DNA of 64,000 nt from a virus. Positions 39,163-45,028 of the stretch are shown piece by piece. A program made the position numbers and the translations under genes. Numbering within the stretch: position 1 is the stretch's first letter; each line of letters opens with the position of its first letter. The notes under the pieces are model-generated. The model saw nothing but the letters and a program-made list of their open reading frames with translations. It had not been told where the DNA came from and searched no databases. Where the stretch lies: positions 1 through 64,000 of IMG/VR virus record IMGVR_UViG_3300046170_000313; one strand, given 5' to 3'.

Positions 39163-39191
39163 AAGATATTATAGTAAAAGAGATTTGTCAA
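39163..39191 (-). promoter_or_regulatory. Sigma70-like promoter upstream of tRNA-Met
   Basis: TTGACA (39191-39186), 17-base spacer, TATCTT (39168-39163). A perfect TATAAT also occurs in the spacer, but only 12 bases from the -35. It overlaps the 3' end of the Phd-like gene and precedes the tRNA by ~14 nt. Confidence 0.6.
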
Positions 39192-39382
39192 GAAGCATCA
39201 TTGTTTAATATGGTGTGTATTTTTACTATTTCATCATCTGCTAGAATCATAACTGCAGTTTGCCCAGTTTTTTCGTTTTTGATTCCTATATTCTCCCCAT
39301 TTTCAACTCTTTCAATCAAAGCTTCCCAGTTATTTTGCCACTCTTCCACTGTGTAAATCTCAATAGTTGTTGTATTTATCAT
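39188..39382 (-). CDS. Phd/YefM antitoxin-like small protein
   Basis: 64 residues from ATG 39382. Layout as in Phd/YefM N-terminal domains: a short beta strand (TTIEIYTVEEW), helix WEALIERVENGENIGI, then a hairpin KTGQTAVMILADDEI. These antitoxins bind DNA and neutralise RelE/Doc toxins. No recognisable toxin partner sits next to it; the overlapping upstream gene (39360-39950) is not of a known toxin family. It may have been kept as a regulator or to counter a host toxin. Confidence 0.55.
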   Translation of the reverse strand: MINTTTIEIYTVEEWQNNWEALIERVENGENIGIKNEKTGQTAVMILADDEIVKIHTILNNDAS

Positions 39383-39950
39383 ATGATTTAAAGAATATTT
39401 TTTTATAATCGGAAATAAAATTATAGAATGCTTTTGAAGGTCTTTGAGATTTTAGATTAAATGTCAATGAAGTTGATATATGTTCTTTAGGAATAACATT
39501 TTCCAACTCGTAAACTTTTAGATAATCTATAATAAACAAAGAACAGATTTCTGGATCTAAACTTTGCATGAATAATCTCTCAAGTCTTTCCGTAGATTCT
39601 TGACAGTTTTGAGGTATTTTATAATAGTTATCAGAAAAGTCTTTGGTTTCTATTCTATTTTTTTCTATGTGGTCTTCAATCGGTGATGTATTTTTTTCCA
39701 AATAATATCTACAAAATCTTGTAAAGATATTTTCCATATAAACTGCATTATATTCTGCAACCTCATTGACATCTAGTTTAAAGTTCCAAGGCATTCCACT
39801 GAAGCAACATACGATATGTGCAATATCATGTGTCGGAGTTGTTGGAGGAACCTCATCATTATGTAAAGTTAAAACTTGATTGTCAGAATAAAAAACTTTA
39901 AAGAGTGTATTTCCTTTATCCCAAGACCAAAAAACTTCTTTTACTTCCAT
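39360..39950 (-). CDS. Unknown 196-residue protein
   Basis: Start at ATG 39950 (MEVKEVFWSWDKGNTLF). A longer open frame to 40157 runs through the tRNA-Pro gene and is not credible. Mixed alpha/beta, aromatic-rich, with DIAHIVCCFSGMPWNFKLDV and YMENIFTRFCRYYLEKN. The HDIAH region could bind metal, but no family is recognised. The 3' end overlaps the Phd-like gene by 23 nt, so the pair is probably co-expressed. Conceivably a non-classical toxin partner; no direct evidence. Confidence 0.55.
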   Translation of the reverse strand: MEVKEVFWSWDKGNTLFKVFYSDNQVLTLHNDEVPPTTPTHDIAHIVCCFSGMPWNFKLDVNEVAEYNAVYMENIFTRFCRYYLEKNTSPIEDHIEKNRIETKDFSDNYYKIPQNCQESTERLERLFMQSLDPEICSLFIIDYLKVYELENVIPKEHISTSLTFNLKSQRPSKAFYNFISDYKKIFFKSYDKYNNY

Positions 39951-39968
39951 CAGAATAATAAAGGGTAA

Positions 39969-40039
39969 TCGGGGATGCAAGAATCGAACTTGCGTTTCTG
40001 CTTCCCAAAAGCAGCGTGATACCATTTTACTAATCCCCG
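39969..40039 (-). tRNA. tRNA-Pro (UGG)
   Basis: Acceptor CGGGGAT/ATCCCCG, anticodon stem CTGCT/AGCAG with loop TTTGGGA (anticodon TGG), T-arm GCAAG-TTCGATT-CTTGC. The D arm is short. C1-G72 is as expected for Pro. CCA is not encoded. It probably belongs to the transcript from the consensus promoter at 40209-40237. Confidence 0.92.
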
Positions 40040-40136
40040 TTGACGATGGACTTATCAGTATGCTTGCTATGGGGCATCTCAACCCAACACACTGACAGTT
40101 TCGCATCGGAGTAAGACAGGGGTCCTTCCTGAATAT

Positions 40137-40179
40137 CCAAAGGGGGCTGATTCCCAACTACACCGTTGGGCACCTTTGG
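40137..40179 (-). ncRNA. Candidate structured RNA between a consensus promoter and tRNA-Pro
   Basis: The 40040-40202 stretch has no credible gene. On the minus strand it folds by eye into a two-tier hairpin: outer stem CCAAAGG/CCTTTGG (7 bp, perfect) and inner stem CCCAAC/GTTGGG (6 bp, perfect) with hexaloop GGTGTA and an asymmetric internal loop (2 and 9 bases). It starts ~25-30 nt after the predicted transcription start. It is not a tRNA: no T-loop TTCGA. It may be a leader structure, a processing signal or a small regulatory RNA. Confidence 0.45.
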
Positions 40180-40208
40180 TCGGAACGTCTCAAGTCCTCG
40201 TTGAAATA

Positions 40209-40237
40209 ATTATACTACTTCTTATGCCCCCTGTCAA
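40209..40237 (-). promoter_or_regulatory. Perfect sigma70 consensus promoter
   Basis: TTGACA (40237-40232), 17-base spacer, TATAAT (40214-40209). It drives the structured RNA region and tRNA-Pro. It lies inside the 3' end of the small membrane-protein gene, its -10 directly following that gene's stop codon. Confidence 0.88.
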
Positions 40238-40376
40238 ATGGTTCCCAGTGCTCCCATCCATAATGATGCACTGCCCACATTCCTAGGATGGGAACAAACA
40301 CAAGAAGAGAACCCATGACGCCAAGGCACCAAGGAGTGTTCATTACACCCCTAACGAACAGTTGTACGTGATTCAT
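40215..40376 (-). CDS. Small membrane protein (53 residues), unknown
   Basis: Starts at ATG 40376 (MNHVQLFVRGVMNTPW); an inner ATG at 40343 gives 42 residues. One hydrophobic segment, LGVMGSLLVFVPILGMWAV (~18-36), is a clear membrane span, followed by a His/Trp-rich tail (HHYGWEHWEPFDRGHKK). It lies 12 nt after the stop of the 46-residue gene. Such single-span mini-proteins are common among phage early genes targeting the host; function unknown. Confidence 0.6.
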   Translation of the reverse strand: MNHVQLFVRGVMNTPWCLGVMGSLLVFVPILGMWAVHHYGWEHWEPFDRGHKK

Positions 40377-40388
40377 CAGTCTTCTTTA

Positions 40389-40529
40389 TCACCAGTCTTT
40401 TTCATGTTGCTCATCGTCCCATTCTGGTTCATAGAGCGGACAAGGTTCTTCAAATAAGTACCCAATCTTTAATTGATAGATTCTCTCTCTAAGAGATTTG
40501 TAAAACTCTCTCTTTTCGTCCTTAGTCAT
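40389..40529 (-). CDS. Small acidic protein (46 residues), unknown
   Basis: MTKDEKREFYKSLRERIYQL, then a Pro/acidic tail ending in DDEQHEKDW. The ATG overlaps the upstream stop by 4 nt (ATGA), strong evidence of a translated operon. An amphipathic helix followed by a disordered tail. No family recognised. Confidence 0.6.
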   Translation of the reverse strand: MTKDEKREFYKSLRERIYQLKIGYLFEEPCPLYEPEWDDEQHEKDW

Positions 40530-40675
40530 TCCTTGTTTTCAAGCATTCTTTCTAATGGGTCTTTCTCTCCGCGAACTATAGCACATGCTCTTTGATAGAA
40601 TAAGTTGTCTGTGTTACCAGATTCTTCAAATGTTTTCTTTACCCTTATCCAATTATTATAGGTGTGTTCGTCCAT
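40526..40675 (-). CDS. Small protein (49 residues), unknown
   Basis: MDEHTYNNWIRVKKTFEESG followed by NTDNLFYQRACAIVRGEKDP and LERMLENKE. Helical, charged; 4-nt overlap with the next gene. The pattern W.RVK..FE..G.....FY.RA..I..G..DPL is like small cyanophage early proteins, function unknown. First gene of a three-gene mini-operon (40675-40215). Confidence 0.6.
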   Translation of the reverse strand: MDEHTYNNWIRVKKTFEESGNTDNLFYQRACAIVRGEKDPLERMLENKE

Positions 40676-40773
40676 TTGATTGAGGTTTTTACTAGTTATG
40701 TTTTTATTCTAGTAAGAACAACCAAAAAGGCAACAAATGTGTTCATCCTGTAACACTGTTTAAGAAATTATAA

Positions 40774-40859
40774 CGGAAAGTGAGGGATTTGGACCCTCGG
40801 AGGATACTAACCCCTTCAGTTTTCAATACTGACGCAATCGACCACTCTGCAAATCTTCC
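40774..40859 (-). tRNA. tRNA-Ser (UGA)
   Basis: Acceptor GGAAGAT/ACTTTCC (one A-C mismatch), anticodon arm CAGT-ATTGAAA-ACTG (anticodon TGA), a long variable arm (AGGGGTTAGTATCCTCC) as in class II tRNAs, T-arm GAGGG-TCCAAAT-CCCTC. The discriminator is G, as expected for Ser. CCA is not encoded. Confidence 0.92.
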
Positions 40860-40864
40860 ATGTT

Positions 40865-41125
40865 TTAGCGGACTTCAAAGTCCAACTTACGAACCTTGCG
40901 TTGTCTTCTTGCCTCTTGCCAAGCAATATCTTCAGAACTTAAAACATTATTTGATTGCTTTGACTTGTAAGTGTTTAACATAACTACCTGAGATAAGTCA
41001 ACTGCAGAAATATTTTCATAATCTCTAATGGTTGCCATATTTGGACAACCACAAGTAACAGTTTTTCCGACAACCCCTAAAAGTTCTTTAGAACATGACT
41101 TGCATCTTATTTTTACAGGATCCAT
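40865..41125 (-). CDS. Small Cys-rich (zinc-ribbon-like) protein, unknown
   Basis: 86 residues. MDPVKIRCKSCSKELLGVVG then KTVTCGCPNMATIRD gives a CxxC...CxC pattern, a possible zinc ribbon. A C-terminal helix is rich in Gln/Arg (EDIAWQEARRQRKVRKLDFE). Preceded by two late promoter octamers (41146, 41190) and followed 5 nt later by tRNA-Ser. Might bind nucleic acid; that is inference. Confidence 0.65.
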   Translation of the reverse strand: MDPVKIRCKSCSKELLGVVGKTVTCGCPNMATIRDYENISAVDLSQVVMLNTYKSKQSNNVLSSEDIAWQEARRQRKVRKLDFEVR

Positions 41126-41145
41126 AATATAACATGCTTTCTTAT

Positions 41146-41153
41146 TATTTATA
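41146..41153 (-). promoter_or_regulatory. T4-type late promoter TATAAATA
   Basis: Exact octamer ~21 nt upstream of the ATG at 41125, the expected distance for T4 late promoters (transcription starts ~5-6 nt after the box). Confidence 0.75.
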
Positions 41154-41170
41154 ATTGAGAATAGGAGATT

Positions 41171-41190
41171 AGATTAGAACGTTCTAATCT
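41171..41190. repeat. Perfect 20-base palindrome
   Basis: AGATTAGAACGTTCTAATCT equals its own reverse complement. It lies immediately downstream of the TATAAATA at 41190-41197, so on the minus strand it would sit at the 5' end of the late RNA, or act as a dyad operator. Confidence 0.8.
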
Positions 41191-41197
41191 ATTTATA
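41190..41197 (-). promoter_or_regulatory. T4-type late promoter TATAAATA
   Basis: Exact octamer 3' of tRNA-Arg, followed by the palindrome at 41171-41190. Second of two tandem late promoters for 40865-41125. Confidence 0.7.
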
Positions 41198-41203
41198 AAC
41201 CAA

Positions 41204-41276
41204 CAGGCAAGGTAGGACTCGAACCTACAATCGGCAACTTAGAAGGTTGATGCATTATCCATTATGCTACTTGCCC
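41204..41276 (-). tRNA. tRNA-Arg (UCU)
   Basis: Acceptor GGGCAAG/CTTGCCT, anticodon arm CAAC-CTTCTAA-GTTG (anticodon TCT), T-arm with GTAGG-TTCGAGT-CCTAC. The discriminator is G. It reads AGA codons, frequent in this AT-rich phage sequence. Its own consensus promoter lies at 41291-41319. Confidence 0.93.
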
Positions 41277-41290
41277 TTGAGTATCCACAT

Positions 41291-41319
41291 ATTATAAGAC
41301 ATGTTGAAAACCTTGTCAA
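41291..41319 (-). promoter_or_regulatory. Perfect sigma70 consensus promoter for tRNA-Arg
   Basis: TTGACA (41319-41314), 17-base spacer, TATAAT (41296-41291), ending 15 nt before the tRNA 5' end. Typical of a strong host-polymerase early promoter. Confidence 0.9.
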
Positions 41320-41386
41320 GTGTTTTGAGGTCTTACTGGATTTACGAAGTGGCCAGTTTCTACACTAGTTAAAACCCCATTTTTAT

Positions 41387-41788
41387 TTATTCTTCACCCA
41401 AAACAAGATATGTCATTTCTTCTTGATCTGGAGGAATATTGATCCATTCATCAAACTCTTCTGCAATCGCTACTGCGTCAAACTGAGATTCAATATCACC
41501 TTCTACAAGGTCATGGATTCTATTGATTGACCATTCACGAATAAGTTTTACTGGTTCAATCGTCTTTTCCATAATAATCTTTTCTGAAGTATCTGCTGAG
41601 GATGTTACTATTGTAGTATGCTGGTTCTCCTGTGTCAAGGGATTCGGTGAGGACGTTGTTCTGGAAGAGTTGTTTTGTTTCTTCAAAGTTTGTTTTGCCT
41701 TTTGTTTTGTGGAGGGAGAGGATAGTCCGTCTGAATATCCCCTTACCATATTTTTCCACATCTTCTTTAAGTTCTGTACAAGACTCAT
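41387..41788 (-). CDS. Unknown 133-residue protein with disordered middle
   Basis: MSLVQNLKKMWKNMVRGYSD, then a Ser/Thr/Gln/Lys-rich low-complexity stretch (~25-70), then a folded acidic C-terminal helix region (INRIHDLVEGDIESQFDAVA, EEFDEWINIPPDQEE). No family recognised. It begins 9 nt after the preceding gene's stop, so is probably part of the late operon starting at 42524. Confidence 0.6.
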   Translation of the reverse strand: MSLVQNLKKMWKNMVRGYSDGLSSPSTKQKAKQTLKKQNNSSRTTSSPNPLTQENQHTTIVTSSADTSEKIIMEKTIEPVKLIREWSINRIHDLVEGDIESQFDAVAIAEEFDEWINIPPDQEEMTYLVLGEE

Positions 41789-41797
41789 AATAATTCT

Positions 41798-41977
41798 TTA
41801 AAGTTTAGATAGTTCTGAGAAATAATCTTTAGAAGCAATGCGAGGAGTATATCCAGGATAAAACTCTTTAACAATAGAACCAATCCCCATAGCAGTAATT
41901 GCACTATCACAAAGAACCCAGACTTCTTTTTTGTCCTCTAAAACAACATGTTGAAATGGAAACTTAGTCTTCTTCAT
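41798..41977 (-). CDS. Small protein (59 residues), unknown
   Basis: Start ATG 41977 (MKKTKFPFQHVVLEDKKEVW); the longer frame to 42016 lies inside the neighbouring gene. Mixed alpha/beta with WVLCDSAITAMGIGSIVKEF. Overlaps the 3' end of the putative internal head protein by 14 nt. The pattern suits a small globular domain; function unknown. Confidence 0.55.
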   Translation of the reverse strand: MKKTKFPFQHVVLEDKKEVWVLCDSAITAMGIGSIVKEFYPGYTPRIASKDYFSELSKL

Positions 41978-42524
41978 AAGTAAATGTTTTATTTTTAATT
42001 TTAGTGTCAAATTCACCAGTGCGTCCTGGTCTCATCTTCCCTACTTTAACATTCTTACCCTTACCAGGCCAAGATGTTTTGGAAGTTCCTTTAAGTGTAG
42101 CAGATCCACCTTTCTTACGTTGAATCAAAACTGAGTCCTGATCATCTTTGCTTGAACCTGATTTTACATTCTTTTTGTGCTTAAGTCCACCCTCTGTGCC
42201 CAGTTTCTCAACTGTCTTCTTGAACTTCCTCTTGCCCATCTTGCCAGAAGAAACTACATGAGATTTCTCTCCCACTTTCTTTTCCTTATCAGTTCCAGGA
42301 TTCTCTGTGTATCTTCCAGAAACTTTTGTTGGCCCAGGAAGTCCAGCACCACGAATCCTTCTTTCAGTTCTCTTGCTTCTTTCTTTATTTTCTTTGGAAG
42401 ACTTATCTCCTCTCTGTCCAGACAGAATAGCCATTCCACCTTTCTCTGATTTAGAACGAATTCTATTCATTGATGTTTCCTGAATATCATAACATTCAGT
42501 CATAAATTCTTGGAATGTCTTCAT
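41964..42524 (-). CDS. Basic putative internal head protein with T4-like capsid-targeting N-terminus
   Basis: 186 residues, very Lys/Arg/Gly/Ser-rich and likely unstructured. The N-terminal ten residues, MKTFQEFMTE, match the capsid targeting sequence of T4 internal proteins (MKTYQEFIAE) at 7 of 10 positions, with the Glu where the gp21 protease cuts. T4 internal proteins are packaged in the head with DNA and injected. The strong positive charge suits DNA association. Preceded by a TATAAATA late promoter at 42548. Targeting is inferred from the motif. Confidence 0.6.
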   Translation of the reverse strand: MKTFQEFMTECYDIQETSMNRIRSKSEKGGMAILSGQRGDKSSKENKERSKRTERRIRGAGLPGPTKVSGRYTENPGTDKEKKVGEKSHVVSSGKMGKRKFKKTVEKLGTEGGLKHKKNVKSGSSKDDQDSVLIQRKKGGSATLKGTSKTSWPGKGKNVKVGKMRPGRTGEFDTKIKNKTFTYEED

Positions 42525-42547
42525 CTTTTCCTAAAAGTTTGTCAAAT

Positions 42548-42555
42548 TATTTATA
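42548..42555 (-). promoter_or_regulatory. T4-type late promoter TATAAATA (minus)
   Basis: Exact octamer 24 nt upstream of ATG 42524 of the putative internal head protein. Divergent to the plus-strand octamer at 42591. Confidence 0.75.
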
Positions 42556-42590
42556 ATAAAGTTATTGATATGAGTCAAAAATACTTTCAC

Positions 42591-42598
42591 TATAAATA
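42591..42598 (+). promoter_or_regulatory. T4-type late promoter TATAAATA (plus)
   Basis: Exact octamer upstream of the only plus-strand gene. Transcription would start near 42604, so translation from ATG 42604 would be leaderless and the ATG at 42622 is more likely the start. Confidence 0.75.
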
Positions 42599-42621
42599 TT
42601 TTTATGGTAGAAAGTATTTTT

Positions 42622-43326
42622 ATGTCTTGGAGATATAACGAAAACGAATTCATAGAGGCTCCTAAAGGAATTGAAGGATTTGTTTATCTCATAACAAATC
42701 TAACAAATGATAGAAAATATGTTGGTAAAAAATCTTTTTGGACAAGGAGAAAAGATAAAAAGACTGGTAGAAGAAAAACAAAAGAAAGTGATTGGAAAAA
42801 ATATTTTGGATCTTGTGATGAATTAAATGAAGATGTAAAACTTCTTGGTGAAGATAAGTTTTTGAGAGAAATACTCTACCTATGTCCTCATAAAAAATCA
42901 ATGTCTTATTATGAAACTATGGAACAATTTAAAAGAGATGTTCTAATGACTGATGATTATTATAATACAAATATTGAAGGAAGATTTTTTGTAAGTGAAA
43001 GGGCAGGAATTTATGAAGTCGTTATGAGAAACGATAAGTTCTGCGATATGAGAAGTGAAAAAATGAAAGACAAATCATACAATCCAGTATATAAAACAGA
43101 AGTCCGTGAAAAGTTTAGTAAAATGTATAAAGGTGAAGGAAATCCTATGTATGGAAAAAAACTTACTGAAGAACATAAAAAAGCACTCACAACATCAAAA
43201 AATGTAAGAGTGAGTGATGGAGAAAATACTTGGGAAAGTGTTGTATCTTATCTAAAAGAAAAGAAAATAGGACACCAAAAATATAAGAAACAATTAAAGG
43301 AAGGACTAATCTTTATTGTTAATTAG
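42622..43326 (+). CDS. GIY-YIG homing-type endonuclease with NUMOD3-like motif
   Basis: 234 residues from ATG 42622 (MSWRYNENEF). The N-terminal GIY-YIG module is degenerate: GFVYLITNLTNDRKYVGKKS (GxVY...KYVGK), then a Lys/Arg-rich segment and Glu in YYETMEQF. The C-terminal DNA-binding part has the NUMOD3-type motif GEGNPMYGKKLTEEHKKALT. Lone plus-strand gene, flanked by a late promoter, typical of free-standing phage homing nucleases (Seg type). A truncated relative on the other strand lies just beyond its 3' end. Confidence 0.85.
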   Translation: MSWRYNENEFIEAPKGIEGFVYLITNLTNDRKYVGKKSFWTRRKDKKTGRRKTKESDWKKYFGSCDELNEDVKLLGEDKFLREILYLCPHKKSMSYYETMEQFKRDVLMTDDYYNTNIEGRFFVSERAGIYEVVMRNDKFCDMRSEKMKDKSYNPVYKTEVREKFSKMYKGEGNPMYGKKLTEEHKKALTTSKNVRVSDGENTWESVVSYLKEKKIGHQKYKKQLKEGLIFIVN

Positions 43327-43348
43327 TTCTATTATAGTTTTTGGATTA

Positions 43349-43462
43349 TTATGGCTTATTGGTAATGAGATAAACAAAACCAAAGTAGTCCCCAATATCA
43401 TCGCTATTAAAAGCTCGTTCCATGTAAATCCAGGGATTTTCATAATCAATATCGATACTCAT
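43349..43462 (-). pseudogene. Truncated GIY-YIG endonuclease N-terminus
   Basis: 37 codons from ATG 43462: MSIDIDYENPWIYMERAFNS, then DDIGDYFGFVYLITNKP and TAA. The FGFVYLITN core is the start of a GIY-YIG domain, and the W.Y...F.....G..YGFVYLITN layout matches the plus-strand gene. The catalytic YVGK half and everything after is missing. The break lies 23 nt from the end of the plus-strand nuclease, which may have inserted into or replaced it. Confidence 0.7.
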
Positions 43463-43607
43463 CAAGTATATCAAAAACTTTGTTTAAGTATTTATGAGCA
43501 AGATCTCTCTCACCCTTCCATACTGATGAAGGTTCTTGATCTACCTGACTCTTTAATTTTAGCACACGAACCTTGAGTTCGTCTTTCTTTACTCCATTGC
43601 TTGGCAT
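43446..43607 (-). CDS. Small helical protein (53 residues), unknown
   Basis: MPSNGVKKDELKVRVLKLKS, then QVDQEPSSVWKGERDLAHKY and a final helix LNKVFDILDEYRY. It overlaps the GIY-YIG remnant by 17 nt. Helical and charged, with the general look of small cyanophage genes beside nrdB. It carries CATAAATA, a near-match to the late promoter, inside its coding sequence near 43490. Confidence 0.55.
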   Translation of the reverse strand: MPSNGVKKDELKVRVLKLKSQVDQEPSSVWKGERDLAHKYLNKVFDILDEYRY

Positions 43608-43630
43608 AAAAAGTTTTGCATCTTCACTAT

Positions 43631-43810
43631 CTATGTTGCTATTCCAGTGAACTCATCAAGCGCATCAAGATTTCCAAACATAAAGCCATCATATTCTGCT
43701 GCTCGTTTATAAGCATCTAAACAAAGTTTAACTTCATCCTTGCTTGATTTAGGAGGAGTCAATGGTTCGATTGAATCCATAAACTCCCACTCTTCTTTAT
43801 ATTTTTCCAT
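43631..43810 (-). CDS. Small acidic protein (59 residues), unknown
   Basis: Start at ATG 43810 (MEKYKEEWEFMDSIEPL), 1 nt after the nrdB stop; the longer frame to 43849 overlaps nrdB and is less likely. A helix with CLDAYKRAAEYDGFMFGN and an acidic end (LDALDEFTGIAT). Position suggests co-translation with nrdB. No family recognised. Confidence 0.6.
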   Translation of the reverse strand: MEKYKEEWEFMDSIEPLTPPKSSKDEVKLCLDAYKRAAEYDGFMFGNLDALDEFTGIAT

Positions 43811-43811
43811 A

Positions 43812-44993
43812 CTATAGCTTGAATCCTGAGAATGTGTTGGACTGGACATCTTGTTTGATTCCTCCTACTAAGTAAGATTCTACTTCAGTCTCTTGAGGAG
43901 CAACTTGAAGACCTTTGGAAGAAATCCAATGCTGCGTCCATGGGAGTGGATTATTATTCGCAGAAATATCATACTGAGGTTTTAACCCGATTGCTTTTAA
44001 TCTCCTATTGGCAATCCATTCTACATACTGTTTTAGCAGTTTGTCGTTCAAACCAATCATAGATCCATCTTTGAACAAATAATCTGCCCACTTCTTTTCT
44101 TCATTTACGGCAAGATCAAATGCCTTATAAGTCCACTCTTGTTCTTCATCCATGATCTTTTTCATTTCAGGATCATCACCATATTTCCATTTGTTCAAAA
44201 TGTTTTGAGTAATTGCAAGATGCTGATTTTCGTCTCTGGCGATGAGAGAGATAATCTTAGCGGATCCTTCCATAAGTTTGAGTTCTCCAAATGCAAACGA
44301 GCAAGCAAAGGAGACATAGAACCTAATGCCTTCAAGAATGTTAACGTTCGCAACTGCTCTGTAAAGTTTTCGTTTGACATCATTGATCTCCCATTTAGAA
44401 CTTGGTGACGATCTGAAATCTTCTTTCCACATGTTACCAGTACCCCACATTTGAGCACTATGAATAAAGTCATCATATGCTTCTGTAACGCTTCTAGAAC
44501 GCTCTAGAATGCGCTCATCGGTCACAATCTTATCAAAGACTTCAGCTGGGTCCGAATAAACGTTTTTAATGATGTATGTATAAGAGCGACTATGGATCAT
44601 TTCCATGAATCCCCATACTTCTATACATGCCTCAAGTTCAGGAAGTGAGCAATATGGAAGGAATGCCATATTAGGTCCACGACCCTGAATAGAATCAAGC
44701 ATGATCTGATACTTTAAGTTAGAAGTATAGATATGTTTCTGTTCTGGTTTTAATGTTTGATAATCTCCACGATCTTTTTGTAGTGAAACTTCTTCTGGTC
44801 TCCAAAAATATCCAAGTTGTTGAGTAGTAAGTTTATCAAAAACTGGGTATTTGTAAGAATCATATCTTTGTGGACCTAAAGGTTTACCAAAAAACATTGG
44901 TTGCTTTTTAGTATTCACTTCTTCCGTATTAAATACGGTCATTCCCTGTATTTCAGGTTTCTGCTTTTTGGTAGTCAGAAAATCGTATTGCAT
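43812..44993 (-). CDS. nrdB: Ribonucleotide reductase class I small subunit
   Basis: 393 residues. Ferritin-like di-iron subunit that supplies the radical to NrdA for dNTP synthesis. Metal-binding helices are visible: IEVWGFMEMIHSRSYTYII (ExxH) and IISLIARDENQHLAITQ (second ExxH-type, DENQH), with SLPELEACIE just before. The C-terminus (NTFSGFKL) is the likely NrdA-docking tail. It follows nrdA by ~35 nt. Length and motifs are intact. Confidence 0.95.
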   Translation of the reverse strand: MQYDFLTTKKQKPEIQGMTVFNTEEVNTKKQPMFFGKPLGPQRYDSYKYPVFDKLTTQQLGYFWRPEEVSLQKDRGDYQTLKPEQKHIYTSNLKYQIMLDSIQGRGPNMAFLPYCSLPELEACIEVWGFMEMIHSRSYTYIIKNVYSDPAEVFDKIVTDERILERSRSVTEAYDDFIHSAQMWGTGNMWKEDFRSSPSSKWEINDVKRKLYRAVANVNILEGIRFYVSFACSFAFGELKLMEGSAKIISLIARDENQHLAITQNILNKWKYGDDPEMKKIMDEEQEWTYKAFDLAVNEEKKWADYLFKDGSMIGLNDKLLKQYVEWIANRRLKAIGLKPQYDISANNNPLPWTQHWISSKGLQVAPQETEVESYLVGGIKQDVQSNTFSGFKL

Positions 44994-45028
44994 TCGTTGC
45001 CTCTTTTGATTCTTGTATGTATTATAAC

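Noticed and set aside
39951-40157. N-terminal extension of the 39360-39950 gene
   Set aside because: It would translate the whole tRNA-Pro gene, and a good ATG exists at 39950.
40142-40179. Plus-strand GGGGGCTGATTC resembling the 5' end of bacterial tmRNA
   Set aside because: No matching tRNA-like 3' half with GGTTCGA follows, and the match is only about 11 bases. The segment forms a simple hairpin and is best read on the minus strand.
43316-43576. Plus-strand 86-codon frame after the homing nuclease
   Set aside because: It runs opposite two better-supported minus-strand frames (GIY-YIG remnant and 53-residue gene) and shows no motif.
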